NCBI GenBank assembly: GCA_002329075.1
Contig: DCXR01000007.1
Location: 35,897 to 85,498 of the forward strand
From: Candidatus Neomicrothrix sp. UBA2131
GTDB lineage: Bacteria > Actinomycetota > Acidimicrobiia > Acidimicrobiales > MedAcidi-G1
DNA: 49,602 bases
Reading direction: 5' to 3'
Made by a program: the position numbers and the translations under genes. Positions 35,462-43,919 of this stretch are shown piece by piece; the stretch's first letter is position 1, and each line of letters begins with the position of its first letter. A model generated the notes under the pieces. It ran no database searches and was not told the DNA's origin. It saw only the letters and a program-made list of their open reading frames with translations.

Positions 35462-36612
35462 GCGTCGGCCTCCCTGTCGTTGCCGGGCGTGGCGTGGTCG
35501 GGGGAAGCATGCCCGTTGGGGAGGATGACCGTGCGCAGGACCTTGCCACGACGCACCTCGTCGAAGGCGAGGTCGATGTCCTCGAGGGAGTGGGTCGTGG
35601 TCACCAGCGCATCGAGTTCGAAGTCGCCGGCCCGGTAGTGGTCGATGAGTCGGGGGATGTCGTCGGCGAGTCGCACCGTGCCCATCTTGGAGCCGAGGAT
35701 CCGCTGGTTGGCGGCCGCCAGCATCGTGGGGTCGATCTCGAACGCGATTCCGTCGGGCGGCATGCCCACGAGCACGAGTGCCCCCATCGGGGCCAGGAGT
35801 TCGACTGCGTTGTCCAGCGCTGAAGGTGCCGCCGTGGTGATGAACAGGTGATCGGCAAGGCGCCCACCGGTCGCCTCCCGGAGGACGGCAGCCACATCGC
35901 CGCTGACCGGGTCGACGGCATGCGAGGCACCGAGGAGCAGTGCCGACTCCCGCTTGTCGGGGAGCGGGTCGACGGCCACGATCTGTTCCGCCCCTGCAAG
36001 CCGTGCACCCTGGATGGCGCCGATTCCCACCCCGCCGCAGCCGACGACCACCACGACGTCGCCTGCCTGCACCTGAGCCGTGTTGTGCACGGCCCCGGCG
36101 CCGGTGAGGACGCCGCAGGCCAGCAGCGAGGCCGAGGTCGACGGCACGTCGGCCGGGTGCGGCACCACCTGGGAACGGTGGACGACCACCTGCTCTGCGA
36201 AGGCGCCGGTGTTGAGCCCCTGGGCGACCGGCGAACCGGTGCCGTCGGTGAGTGGGCTCTGCCGGTCGAGGGCGAACTCACCCGAGCAGGTCACGTGGTG
36301 GCCGCGTCGACAGGCCGGGCACTCCCCGCAGGATCGCACGAGGGAGACGACGACCTGGTCGCCGACGGCGACGTCAGCGACGCCCGGCCCGGTCTCGAGG
36401 ATGCATCCGGCCGCCTCGTGGCCCATCACGAGTGGGAAGTCGGTGGCCCAGCCCCCGTCTGTGTACATGAGGTCCGAGTGGCAGACGGCGCAGGCGTCGA
36501 TCCGCACGCGGACCTCGCCGGGGCCGGGCGCGGCGAGGACCAGTTGCTCGATGCTCTGCGGTTCGCCGACACCCCGGCAGACAGCCGCACGGACGGTGGT
36601 CCCCCCTGGCAC
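35458..36612 (-). CDS. Zinc-dependent alcohol dehydrogenase (MDR family), possibly thiol-linked formaldehyde dehydrogenase-like
   Basis: A 384-residue medium-chain zinc dehydrogenase. Catalytic zinc ligands are Cys44 and His65 with Glu66; structural zinc ligands are Cys95, Cys98, Cys101 and Cys109; the NAD motif is VVGCGGVGIGAI. The long chain and sequence resemble the class III/mycothiol-dependent group, so detoxification of formaldehyde released by demethylases is a reasonable guess. I chose the GTG at 36612 because TAGGTT ends 7 nt before it, the leaderless pattern of this genome; a TTG at 36621 is possible. Its stop overlaps the enolase-superfamily start. Confidence 0.83.
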   Translation of the reverse strand: MPGGTTVRAAVCRGVGEPQSIEQLVLAAPGPGEVRVRIDACAVCHSDLMYTDGGWATDFPLVMGHEAAGCILETGPGVADVAVGDQVVVSLVRSCGECPACRRGHHVTCSGEFALDRQSPLTDGTGSPVAQGLNTGAFAEQVVVHRSQVVPHPADVPSTSASLLACGVLTGAGAVHNTAQVQAGDVVVVVGCGGVGIGAIQGARLAGAEQIVAVDPLPDKRESALLLGASHAVDPVSGDVAAVLREATGGRLADHLFITTAAPSALDNAVELLAPMGALVLVGMPPDGIAFEIDPTMLAAANQRILGSKMGTVRLADDIPRLIDHYRAGDFELDALVTTTHSLEDIDLAFDEVRRGKVLRTVILPNGHASPDHATPGNDREADA

Positions 36613-36619
36613 GGCGCGC

Positions 36620-36625
36620 AACCTA
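36620..36625 (-). promoter_or_regulatory. Putative -10 box for the betaine-demethylation operon
   Basis: TAGGTT on the minus strand, 7 nt before the GTG at 36612. It could start transcription of the chain of overlapping genes from the alcohol dehydrogenase down to the DddP-like gene. Confidence 0.4.
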
Positions 36626-36647
36626 GCCCGCTGTGCCTGTGCGGATT

Positions 36648-37658
36648 TCAGCCGAGGACCAGTTCGGCTGCTGTCTGCAGGTCGGCCGCAGACCGTGCTC
36701 CCACGTTGAGCATGGTGACGGCGCTGTCCTCCCAGGCGGCGAGTCGCTCCCGGATGCGTTCGGGCGGCCCGACGAGGCTGATCTCGTCGGCGAAGTCGGT
36801 GGGTACGGCGGCGATCGCCTCGTCACGTCGTCCCTCGAGGAACAGGTCCTGGATGCGCAGTGCCTCTTCCTCGAAGCCCATCCGGGCCATGAGCTTCGTG
36901 TGGAAGTTCTGGCCCTTGGCACCCATACCGCCGATGTAGAAGCCAAGGCTGGCCCGGACCGGGAGCAGGGCGGCCTCCACGTCGTCGGTCACCTTGAGCG
37001 AGACGTTGACGGAGATCTCGAAGCCCTCCTTCCGGTGGGCAATCTGGTCGGCGTACACCTCGGGTCGCCAGGGCGAGTAGTAGAGGGGCAGCCAGCCGTC
37101 GGCGATCTCGCAGGTCTGGGTGACGTTCTTCGGACCCTCGGCGCCGAGGAAGATCGGCAGGTCGGAGCGCAACGGGTGGGTCATGACCTTGAGCGGCTTG
37201 CCGAGGCCGGTCGATCCGTCGCCCGTGTAGGGGAGGGGCCAGAACTCGCCGTCGTTGCGCAGGTGCTCCTCTCGTGCGAAGGCACGGCGCAGCACGTCGA
37301 CGTACTCTCGGGTGCGGGCCAGCGGCCGGTTCGAGGGCTGGCCGTACCAGCCCTCCACCACCTGCGGTCCCGAGACGCCGAGGCCGAGGATGAGGCGGCC
37401 GTTGGAGAGGTGGTCGAGCGTGACGGCGTGCATGGCGGTCGCCGTCGGCGTGCGGGCCGACATCTGGACGATGCCGGTGCCCAGTCGGATGCGTTCGGTG
37501 TGGCCGGCGACGTAGGCCAGGGGCGTGAAGGCGTCCGACCCCCAGGACTCGGCGGTCCACACGGCGTCGAAGCCCAGGCGTTCGGCCTCCTGGACGAGCG
37601 GGACCAGGTCGGTCGGCGGCTGTGCGCCCCAGTACCCCAGCGTCATGCCCAGTTGCAT
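36648..37658 (-). CDS. LLM class (luciferase-like) oxidoreductase, probably F420-dependent
   Basis: A 336-residue bacterial-luciferase-fold protein starting MQLGMTLGYWGAQPP. Typical LLM stretches are FDAVWTAESWGSDAFTPLAY near the N-terminus, LGTGIVQMSARTP and LGLGVSGPQVVEGWYG, the kind common in F420-using actinobacteria. The substrate is unknown. It is on the same strand as the downstream operon, but a separate promoter-like box lies between them. The upstream frame is open but unlike the family. Confidence 0.83.
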   Translation of the reverse strand: MQLGMTLGYWGAQPPTDLVPLVQEAERLGFDAVWTAESWGSDAFTPLAYVAGHTERIRLGTGIVQMSARTPTATAMHAVTLDHLSNGRLILGLGVSGPQVVEGWYGQPSNRPLARTREYVDVLRRAFAREEHLRNDGEFWPLPYTGDGSTGLGKPLKVMTHPLRSDLPIFLGAEGPKNVTQTCEIADGWLPLYYSPWRPEVYADQIAHRKEGFEISVNVSLKVTDDVEAALLPVRASLGFYIGGMGAKGQNFHTKLMARMGFEEEALRIQDLFLEGRRDEAIAAVPTDFADEISLVGPPERIRERLAAWEDSAVTMLNVGARSAADLQTAAELVLG

Positions 37659-37707
37659 CCCGGCATGGTCGCAGTGCCCGGGGGTCCAGGACAAGCCGTC
37701 CCACGCG

Positions 37708-37713
37708 TATTCT
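37708..37713 (+). promoter_or_regulatory. Putative -10 box, leaderless S9 peptidase transcript
   Basis: TATTCT ends 7 nt before the ATG at 37721, with no Shine-Dalgarno. Confidence 0.45.
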
Positions 37714-37720
37714 CCCGCCG

Positions 37721-39772
37721 ATGGAGGACTTCCCGAGGCAGCACGCCCGTACCCGGCGCTTCAGTTGTGGTGCGCCACGGACCGTGTCGGTCGCCGACGA
37801 CGGTTCGCGGGTGCTTTTCCTGCGGTCGGCGTCGGGAGGCGATCCTGTCAACTCCCTGTGGTGCCTCGACCCGGCGTCGGGGGAGGAGCGACTCGTCGCC
37901 GACCCGGTGGACCTGCTGGCGGGTGGTGGTGACGAGTCGACGCTCGAGTTGTCACGGCGGGAACGGGCCCGTGAGGTCGGGGAGGGGATAACCGCCTACG
38001 ACGGACTGCCGGATCTCTCCCGGGTGTGCTTCGTGCTGGCCGGTCGGGTCTTCCTCGCCGACGTCGACGGGGGACGGGTAGTCGAACTTGCCTCCAGCGC
38101 CGACGCATTCGACGCGCGCCTCTCGCCCGACGGTGCCTCGGTCGCCTACGTGTCGGGCCGGTCGGTGCGCATCACCGGTGCCGGTGGCGACCAGCGCCTG
38201 ATCGGCGGGACCACGCCGACGGTCTCGTGGGGATCGGCCGAGTTCGTGGCCGCCGAGGAGATGGGCCGCATGCGAGGCCACTGGTGGGCGCCGGACGGTG
38301 GGAGCCTCCTGATTGCCCGGGTCGACGAGGCTCCCGTCGACGAGTGGTGGATCGCCTCGCCCGTCGAACCGTGGTCGGTGCCGAGGGCGATCCGGTATCC
38401 ATCCGCCGGCACGGCCAACGCCGATGTGGGGCTCGGCCTCGTCACCCTCGAGGGAACCGTGGTCGACATCGACTGGAGCCGGGGTGGGGAGTTCGGGTAC
38501 CTGGCGGACGTGCGATGGGAGGAGGGTCCGCCACCGACGTTGGTGGTGCAGTCGCGTGACCAGCGCACCCTCGCCGTCCTCGAAGTCGATGTGTCGACCG
38601 GTTCGACGAGAGAGGTGTACCGGATCGAGGGCGACGACTGGGTCGAACTGGTGCCCGGAGCGCCCTGCCGATGGGCCGCCGGGCTCGTGACCGTCGAGGA
38701 CCGGGGCGGGGCCCGCCGGCTGGTCGTGGACGGTGAGGCGATCTCTCCGGACGGACTGCAGGTGCGGCGCATCGTCGGAGTCGACGGCGACCGGATGGTG
38801 GTGTGTGCGTCGACCGACCCACTGGACATCGACGTGGTGGCAATGGATCGGGACGGTTCGGTCGAGGTGTTGGCGTCGGGCGGCGGCGTGCACACGGCGG
38901 CCGTCGGTGGTGGGGTGTTGGCGGTGTCGGTGGCCGACCTCGAGGGTTCCCGGCTGTCCGTGGGGGACCACCTCGTGGCCTCGTTCGCCGAGGAACCCGT
39001 GGTCGACCCGGTCCCGGCGTTCCATGTGGTCGGGGAACGGGACCTGCGTGCGGCGGTGCTGTTCCCGGCCGCCTCGTCGGGCTGGGACGGCTCGCCGCTG
39101 CCTGTCCTGCTGGACCCCTATGGCGGGCCGCACGCCCAGCGGGTGCAGCGGGTCCGGGGACAGTTCCTCACCTCACAGTGGTTCGCCGACCAGGGCTTCG
39201 CCGTGGTCGTGGTCGACGGCCGGGGTACCCCCGGTCGGGGACCCGCCTGGGAGCGGGCGGTACGGGGCGACCTGGCCGGTCCCGTGCTCGAGGACCAGGT
39301 TGACGCGCTCCACGCCCTGGCTGGCGCCGACCAGCGACTGGACCTGGACCGTGTGGCGATCCGAGGGTGGTCGTTCGGTGGCTACCTTGCGGCCCTGGCC
39401 GTGCTGCGGCGCCCCGACGTGTTCCACGCCGCCATCGCCGGTGCACCGGTCACCGACTGGCGCCTCTACGACACCCACTACACCGAGCGCTACCTCGGCC
39501 ACCCCGACGAGGAGCCCGCCAACTACGAGGGCACGGACCTCTGCGCCGAGGCCCGCTCTCTGGCCCGGCCGCTGCTGCTGGTCCACGGCCTGGCCGACGA
39601 CAACGTGGTCGCCGCCCACACGCTTGCGTTCTCACGCGCCCTGTTGGAGGCCGGTCGCCCCCACCGGGTGCTGCCCCTGTCGGGAGTGACCCACATGACC
39701 CCCCGGGAAGAGGTCGCCGAGAACCTCCTGCTCGTCCAACTCGATTTCCTGAGGGAGTCGCTGGAAATCTAG
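37721..39772 (+). CDS. S9 family (DPP-IV-like) serine peptidase
   Basis: A 683-residue prolyl oligopeptidase/dipeptidyl peptidase IV-type enzyme. The first about 410 residues form a beta-propeller. Residues about 430-683 form the alpha/beta hydrolase with Ser551 in GWSFGG, Asp626 in ADDN and His658 in GVTHM. In the propeller, EEMGR and the nearby HWWAPDG resemble the DPP-IV substrate-binding region, where a double Glu binds the peptide N-terminus. It would trim X-Pro dipeptides. No signal peptide is seen, so it is probably cytoplasmic. Its end overlaps the convergent SDR gene by 4 nt. Confidence 0.88.
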   Translation: MEDFPRQHARTRRFSCGAPRTVSVADDGSRVLFLRSASGGDPVNSLWCLDPASGEERLVADPVDLLAGGGDESTLELSRRERAREVGEGITAYDGLPDLSRVCFVLAGRVFLADVDGGRVVELASSADAFDARLSPDGASVAYVSGRSVRITGAGGDQRLIGGTTPTVSWGSAEFVAAEEMGRMRGHWWAPDGGSLLIARVDEAPVDEWWIASPVEPWSVPRAIRYPSAGTANADVGLGLVTLEGTVVDIDWSRGGEFGYLADVRWEEGPPPTLVVQSRDQRTLAVLEVDVSTGSTREVYRIEGDDWVELVPGAPCRWAAGLVTVEDRGGARRLVVDGEAISPDGLQVRRIVGVDGDRMVVCASTDPLDIDVVAMDRDGSVEVLASGGGVHTAAVGGGVLAVSVADLEGSRLSVGDHLVASFAEEPVVDPVPAFHVVGERDLRAAVLFPAASSGWDGSPLPVLLDPYGGPHAQRVQRVRGQFLTSQWFADQGFAVVVVDGRGTPGRGPAWERAVRGDLAGPVLEDQVDALHALAGADQRLDLDRVAIRGWSFGGYLAALAVLRRPDVFHAAIAGAPVTDWRLYDTHYTERYLGHPDEEPANYEGTDLCAEARSLARPLLLVHGLADDNVVAAHTLAFSRALLEAGRPHRVLPLSGVTHMTPREEVAENLLLVQLDFLRESLEI

Positions 39773-40548
39773 GACGCGGTCCAGCCGCCGTCGACGAGCA
39801 GGACATGGCCGGTGAGGTAGGAGCCGGCATCGGAGGCCAACAGGAGCAGGGCGCCGTCGAGCTCGTGGGGCTCACCGCCACGCCCCATCGGCGTGCCGGA
39901 TTCGACATAGTTGCGGCCTGAGTCGGTGTGGAACATCTCGTCACTGTTCATCTCGGTCTCGAACCAGGCCGGGGCGAGGGCGTTGACCCGGATGCCCCTA
40001 CGCGCCCACTGCACGGCGAGTTCCCGGGTGAGGTTGTGCAGGCCGCCCTTGGCGGTGGCGTAGCCGGGGGCCCGCAACTTCCCGCCCGACCCCTCGCCGA
40101 GCACCGAGCCGAGGTTGACGACCACGCCCGGGTGGTCGTTGTCGATCCACCAGCGGGCGGCCCGGCGGGCCAACTCGTAGGGGGCGACCAGGTCGACCTC
40201 GAGTTCATGGCGGAAGCCGTCGAGGTCGTCGTCGACCGCGGGGATGACGCGCGAGATGCCGGCGTTGTTGATGAGCACGTCGAGGCGGCCGAAGTGGTCG
40301 ATCGTGGCGTCGATCAGGTGCTGTGGCCCATCGAGCGAGGTGATGTCGCACTCGACGGCGAGGGCGTCGGGGAGCTCGGCGGCAAGCACTTCGAGCCGGT
40401 CGATCCGGCGGGCGGCAAGCACGACGCTGGCCCCGACGCCGGCGACCACCCGTGCGAAGCGTTCGCCAAGGCCGCTGCTGGCACCCGTGACGATGACGAC
40501 CCGGTCGTCGAGGCGAAAGAGGTCGAGGGCGCACTCGGGATCGGACAT
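39769..40548 (-). CDS. SDR family oxidoreductase
   Basis: A 259-residue classical short-chain dehydrogenase with TGASSGLG at 21-28, NNAG in the middle, the active site YATAK and the C-terminal LLVDGGWT typical of the family. Substrate and direction are unknown. On the minus strand TAGGCT (40562-40557) ends 8 nt before the ATG at 40548, which suggests its own leaderless transcript, although modC ends only 11 nt upstream. Confidence 0.83.
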   Translation of the reverse strand: MSDPECALDLFRLDDRVVIVTGASSGLGERFARVVAGVGASVVLAARRIDRLEVLAAELPDALAVECDITSLDGPQHLIDATIDHFGRLDVLINNAGISRVIPAVDDDLDGFRHELEVDLVAPYELARRAARWWIDNDHPGVVVNLGSVLGEGSGGKLRAPGYATAKGGLHNLTRELAVQWARRGIRVNALAPAWFETEMNSDEMFHTDSGRNYVESGTPMGRGGEPHELDGALLLLASDAGSYLTGHVLLVDGGWTAS

Positions 40549-40559
40549 GCGCAGCGAGC

Positions 40560-41585
40560 CTAGATGGCGTGGCAGGCGACCTCGGTGGCCTTGACGGCGG
40601 CCCAGACCTCGGAACCGACCCGGAGGCCCAGTTCTTCGACTGCCGCCGGTGTCACCTCGGCGACGACCGGCAGGGGCCCATCCAGTACCACCCGGATCCG
40701 TTCGAAGGCCGGCTGGAGGTCGGTGACGCCGGCCTGCCAGACGTTGCGGGGGCTGCCGTCGGGAGCCGAGCGGTGGAGGGCCACGGCGGTCGGGGGGACC
40801 ACGAGGTGGACCGGGCCTTCGGCGGGCTCGGCCAGGACCACACGGGTCCCGAGCGCCGTCACGGCGACGGTGCCCGAGGCCGTGGCCTCGAGCAGGTTGA
40901 GTCCGGCCAGCGAGGCGACATACCGGGTCTTGGGGCGGCTCCTGACCTCGCGGGGACTGCCGGCCTGGGAGACGGCGCCATTCTCGAGGACGATCAGCCG
41001 ATCCGCCAGGGTGGCCGCCTCGACCGGGTCGTGGGTGACGAGAAGCGTCGCCGGAGCCTCGGCGGCGGTCAGCACGCCATTGATGAGGTGACGGGATTCG
41101 ACGTCGAGCGCCGCCGACGGCTCGTCCAGCAGGAGGACGACCGGATCGGTGGCGAGCGCCCGTGCGAGGGCGACCCGCTGGGCCTGTCCACCGGAGCACT
41201 CATCGGGTCGGCGGTAGGCGAGCCCGGTGAGGCCGAGAGCGTCCAGCAGGCCGGCGACCCGGTCAGCGTCGACACCGGGTCCGAAGCCCACGTTGCCGGC
41301 CACGGTCAGGTGCGGGAACAACAGGCGATCCTGGGGCACCCAGCCGACACGGCGAAGGTGCGGGGGGAGGAAGGCGCCGGTGCCGGGCTCGTCCACCGTG
41401 GCGCCGCCGATGGCGAGGGCACCGGAGTCGAGGGAGAGGAGCCCGGCGAGCAGTCGGAGGAGGCTGGTCTTGCCGGCGCCGTTGGGTCCGAGCACGGCAA
41501 CGGTCTCGTCGGGCTCGACGACGAGATCGACGTCGAGTCGGAGGTCGCCCATCCGGGTCATGCCGGCCAGGGAGAGAGCGCTCAT
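40560..41585 (-). CDS. modC: Molybdate ABC transporter ATP-binding protein
   Basis: A 341-residue ATPase with Walker A GPNGAGKTS at about 33-41, signature CSGGQAQR at about 129-136 and Walker B VVLLLDEPS following. The C-terminal third (from about 235) is the TOBE/Mop-type oxyanion-binding extension of ModC. It works with ModB and ModA to import molybdate or tungstate, needed by the formate dehydrogenase in this window. Its ATG overlaps the modB stop (ATGA). The open frame upstream of 41585 lacks similarity. Confidence 0.87.
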   Translation of the reverse strand: MSALSLAGMTRMGDLRLDVDLVVEPDETVAVLGPNGAGKTSLLRLLAGLLSLDSGALAIGGATVDEPGTGAFLPPHLRRVGWVPQDRLLFPHLTVAGNVGFGPGVDADRVAGLLDALGLTGLAYRRPDECSGGQAQRVALARALATDPVVLLLDEPSAALDVESRHLINGVLTAAEAPATLLVTHDPVEAATLADRLIVLENGAVSQAGSPREVRSRPKTRYVASLAGLNLLEATASGTVAVTALGTRVVLAEPAEGPVHLVVPPTAVALHRSAPDGSPRNVWQAGVTDLQPAFERIRVVLDGPLPVVAEVTPAAVEELGLRVGSEVWAAVKATEVACHAI

Positions 41586-42361
41586 CGGCCGGGCAGCCAA
41601 CGGTCGCGCAGCGGAAGCAGGACGGCGAGGGCTACGGCGAGCATCACGAGGCTCAGGGCCAGGGCCCGTTCGGGTTCCGACTGGAGGGCGAGGAACGTCG
41701 CCAGCGGCAGCGTCTGCGTGCGGCCCGGGAGGTTGCCGGCGAACGTGATCGTGGCGCCGAACTCGCCGAGCGCCCGTGCCCATGCCAGCGCCAGGCCGGC
41801 GCCCATGGCGGGGAGGAGTCGGGGAAGCGTGATGCGGCGCAGCACGGTGAGTGGCGGGGCGCCCAGGGTGGAGGCCACGCCCTCCAGGTCGTCGATCTCA
41901 CGTCGGGCCGTGCGGAGTGCCCCCTCGACGGCGATGACGTAGAAGGGGAGCGCGACGAACGTGGCGGCCACGATCGCCCCCGTGAGCGTGAACGGCAGCG
42001 TCAGGCCGAACCAGCGGTCCAACCACTGGCCGATGAGGCCCCGCCGGCCGAGCGCGAACAGCAGAGCCGCGCCGCCGACCACCGGAGGCAGCACCATCGG
42101 CAGCACGACCAGCGCCCGCACGATCCGTCGGCCGGGCAGGTCGGTTCGCCCCAGCGCCCAGGCGAGGGGTGTACCGAGTACGAGGACGACCAGGGCGGCG
42201 ACAAGGCTGACTACCAGCGATACCCGCAGGGCGTCGAGGGTGACATCGTCCCCGAGCAGGTCGGGCAACGAAGACCACGGCGTCCGTTGCAGCAGGCCGA
42301 CGATCGGCAGCGCCAGCAGCACGACGGCCAATCCGGCGAAGGCGAGCAGGAAGCGTCTCAT
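41582..42361 (-). CDS. modB: Molybdate ABC transporter permease
   Basis: A 259-residue membrane protein with about five to six hydrophobic segments. The ATPase-contact loop is EGVASTLGAPPLTVLRRITLP, and WARALGEFGATITFAGNLPG is typical of ModB/CysU-type permeases. It is placed between modA and modC with 4-nt overlaps on both sides, so the three are co-translated. Confidence 0.9.
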   Translation of the reverse strand: MRRFLLAFAGLAVVLLALPIVGLLQRTPWSSLPDLLGDDVTLDALRVSLVVSLVAALVVLVLGTPLAWALGRTDLPGRRIVRALVVLPMVLPPVVGGAALLFALGRRGLIGQWLDRWFGLTLPFTLTGAIVAATFVALPFYVIAVEGALRTARREIDDLEGVASTLGAPPLTVLRRITLPRLLPAMGAGLALAWARALGEFGATITFAGNLPGRTQTLPLATFLALQSEPERALALSLVMLAVALAVLLPLRDRWLPGR

Positions 42362-43038
42362 TCGCTGAATCCGTGGTTGCGGAGGATCCCCAGGGCCGTA
42401 TCCGAGACCAGGAAGTCCACGAACCGGTTGCCAGTTGCCGTCAGGGGTGCGGCCCGGTACTCGACCCCCGCCGAAGTGAGATCTGTGCCGGGGACCTCGT
42501 CGATTCCCTCGACGACCAGGACGTCGGTGGCATAGACGATGCCCACGTCGGCCTCGTCGAGGACGAGTCGGGTCACGACGGCCCGGACCGAGATCTCCTC
42601 GGTGTCGGGGGAGAGGGGGAGTCCAAGGGCGTGGGTCGCCCTTCCGCAGGGGACTTCGGCTGCGCAGACGGCGACGCGCAGGTCGTCGCGTCCGAGGTCG
42701 TCGGGGCCTGTGACCTGTGCCGGGTTTCCGGCCGGCACGGCGAGCACGAGGTGGTTGGAGGCGAAGTGGGCGTCCACGACGCCAACGGGGATGAGCCCGG
42801 GGTCAGCGGTGAGGAACGCGTCGGCGGGGGCGCCGTCGTGGAGTTGGGCGGCAAGGTGGTTCGAACCCCCGAACACGAGGATCGGCTCGGTGCCCGATTG
42901 TTCGGACCACGCCTCGGCGAGTGCCGGAAGCACATCCGTGAGCGACGAAGCGGCGAAGACGGTCGGACCGGGATCATCGATACCGCTACCGCATCCCGTG
43001 AGGAGGAGGCCGGCCAGGAGGAACGACCTGGCGAGCAT
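42358..43038 (-). CDS. modA: Molybdate-binding lipoprotein
   Basis: A 226-residue periplasmic-type binding protein with an N-terminal lipobox (LLLTGCGSG), so it is anchored outside the membrane. FAASSLTDVLPALAEAW matches the ModA start of the mature domain, and GGSNHLAAQLHDGAPAD continues the binding motif. It captures molybdate or tungstate for ModBC. It is the only solute-binding protein in the window, although two other ABC systems are present. It starts 1 nt after the regulator gene ends. Confidence 0.9.
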   Translation of the reverse strand: MLARSFLLAGLLLTGCGSGIDDPGPTVFAASSLTDVLPALAEAWSEQSGTEPILVFGGSNHLAAQLHDGAPADAFLTADPGLIPVGVVDAHFASNHLVLAVPAGNPAQVTGPDDLGRDDLRVAVCAAEVPCGRATHALGLPLSPDTEEISVRAVVTRLVLDEADVGIVYATDVLVVEGIDEVPGTDLTSAGVEYRAAPLTATGNRFVDFLVSDTALGILRNHGFSE

Positions 43039-43039
43039 C

Positions 43040-43432
43040 TCAGAGCGGCCGCTCGACGACGACGTTGGTGGCCTTGACCACGGCGACGGCCAGGACGCCG
43101 GGCTCGAGGCCGAGGTCGTCGACCGCCTCGGCGGAGATCAGCGACACCACGCGGTGGGGGCCGGCCTGGATCTCGACCTGGGCCATGACGCCGTCGCGTA
43201 ACACCCGGGTGACGAGGCCCGTGAAGCGGTTGCGTGCGGAGAGGGCGGCGGCTTCTCCATCGGGGGACTCGGCCCGTTCCTGGGCCAGGCGGGCCAGGTC
43301 GGTGCCGTCGATGAGGCGGTGGCCGCCCTCGGTGCGGTGGGCGGGGAGGCGGTCGGCATCGACCCAGCGGCGCACCGTGTCGGTACTCACGCCCAGCAGA
43401 TGCGCTGCTTCACCGATCTTGAATTGGCTCAT
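43040..43432 (-). CDS. MerR-like HTH protein with Mop/TOBE molybdate-binding domain
   Basis: A 130-residue regulator. Residues about 1-55 are an excisionase/MerR-type winged helix-turn-helix (FKIGEAAHLLGVSTDTVRRWVD). Residues about 65-130 are a single Mop-type domain that binds molybdate or tungstate (ARNRFTGLVTRVLRDGVMAQVEI). It probably senses the oxyanion and controls modABC, which follows immediately. TAGATT ends 7 nt before the ATG at 43432 with no ribosome site, so the mRNA may be leaderless. Its architecture differs from E. coli ModE, which has a different HTH and two Mop domains. Confidence 0.85.
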   Translation of the reverse strand: MSQFKIGEAAHLLGVSTDTVRRWVDADRLPAHRTEGGHRLIDGTDLARLAQERAESPDGEAAALSARNRFTGLVTRVLRDGVMAQVEIQAGPHRVVSLISAEAVDDLGLEPGVLAVAVVKATNVVVERPL

Positions 43433-43485
43433 GCAAGGAAATCTACGTAAAAACCTTGCCCAAGCCAACCGCTACGCTTCCGGAC
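43433..43485. promoter_or_regulatory. Divergent promoter region, mod operon / PPOX gene
   Basis: The 53-nt gap holds two outward -10-like boxes: TAGATT on the minus strand (43445-43440) and TACGCT on the plus strand (43473-43478), each 7 nt from its start codon. The A+T-rich core contains the palindrome TACGTA (43444-43449), a plausible operator for the Mop regulator. Confidence 0.45.
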
Positions 43486-43839
43486 ATGAGCATTCCCGTC
43501 ACCACCGACGATCTGGCCGCCCGCCTCGAGGAATACGGCAGTGCCTGCTTCCTGGTCACCGTCGGTGCCGCTGGCTCACCCAAGGTCGTCCATGTGCCCG
43601 TCGTCTGGGACGGCGAGGTCATGCGCTGCACCCCCGGCGCCGGCACGCTTCGGAACCTGGGGAATCTGACAGAAGGCGCGCCGGTCACCCTCGTCTTCCC
43701 CGGGCCGGCACCCGATGTCCACAGCATGCTGCTCGACGGCACCGGTCGGGTGAACGGCGACGTGGCTGTCGTCAGCGTCGATGGCGGGGTGCTTCACCGC
43801 CCGGCACCCGTCACTCCGGGTGGCGAGGCGCACTGCTAG
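43486..43839 (+). CDS. Pyridoxamine 5'-phosphate oxidase-like (PPOX/FDOR) family protein
   Basis: A 117-residue split-barrel flavin or F420-binding type protein. ACFLVTVGAAGSPKVVHVPVVWDGEVMRCTP is the usual first strand pair of such proteins. Small actinobacterial members may use FMN, F420 or heme, so no reaction is assigned. It probably has a leaderless mRNA from the divergent promoter shared with the molybdate operon. Whether the shared region means co-regulation with molybdate is not known. Confidence 0.72.
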   Translation: MSIPVTTDDLAARLEEYGSACFLVTVGAAGSPKVVHVPVVWDGEVMRCTPGAGTLRNLGNLTEGAPVTLVFPGPAPDVHSMLLDGTGRVNGDVAVVSVDGGVLHRPAPVTPGGEAHC

Positions 43840-43919
43840 GCCACGCTGTTCCAGTTCAGAGGACCGACCAGGGGGGAAGGTACCCTCCGCTGCTTCTCGA
43901 TGTCGATGGAGCCAGGCGG

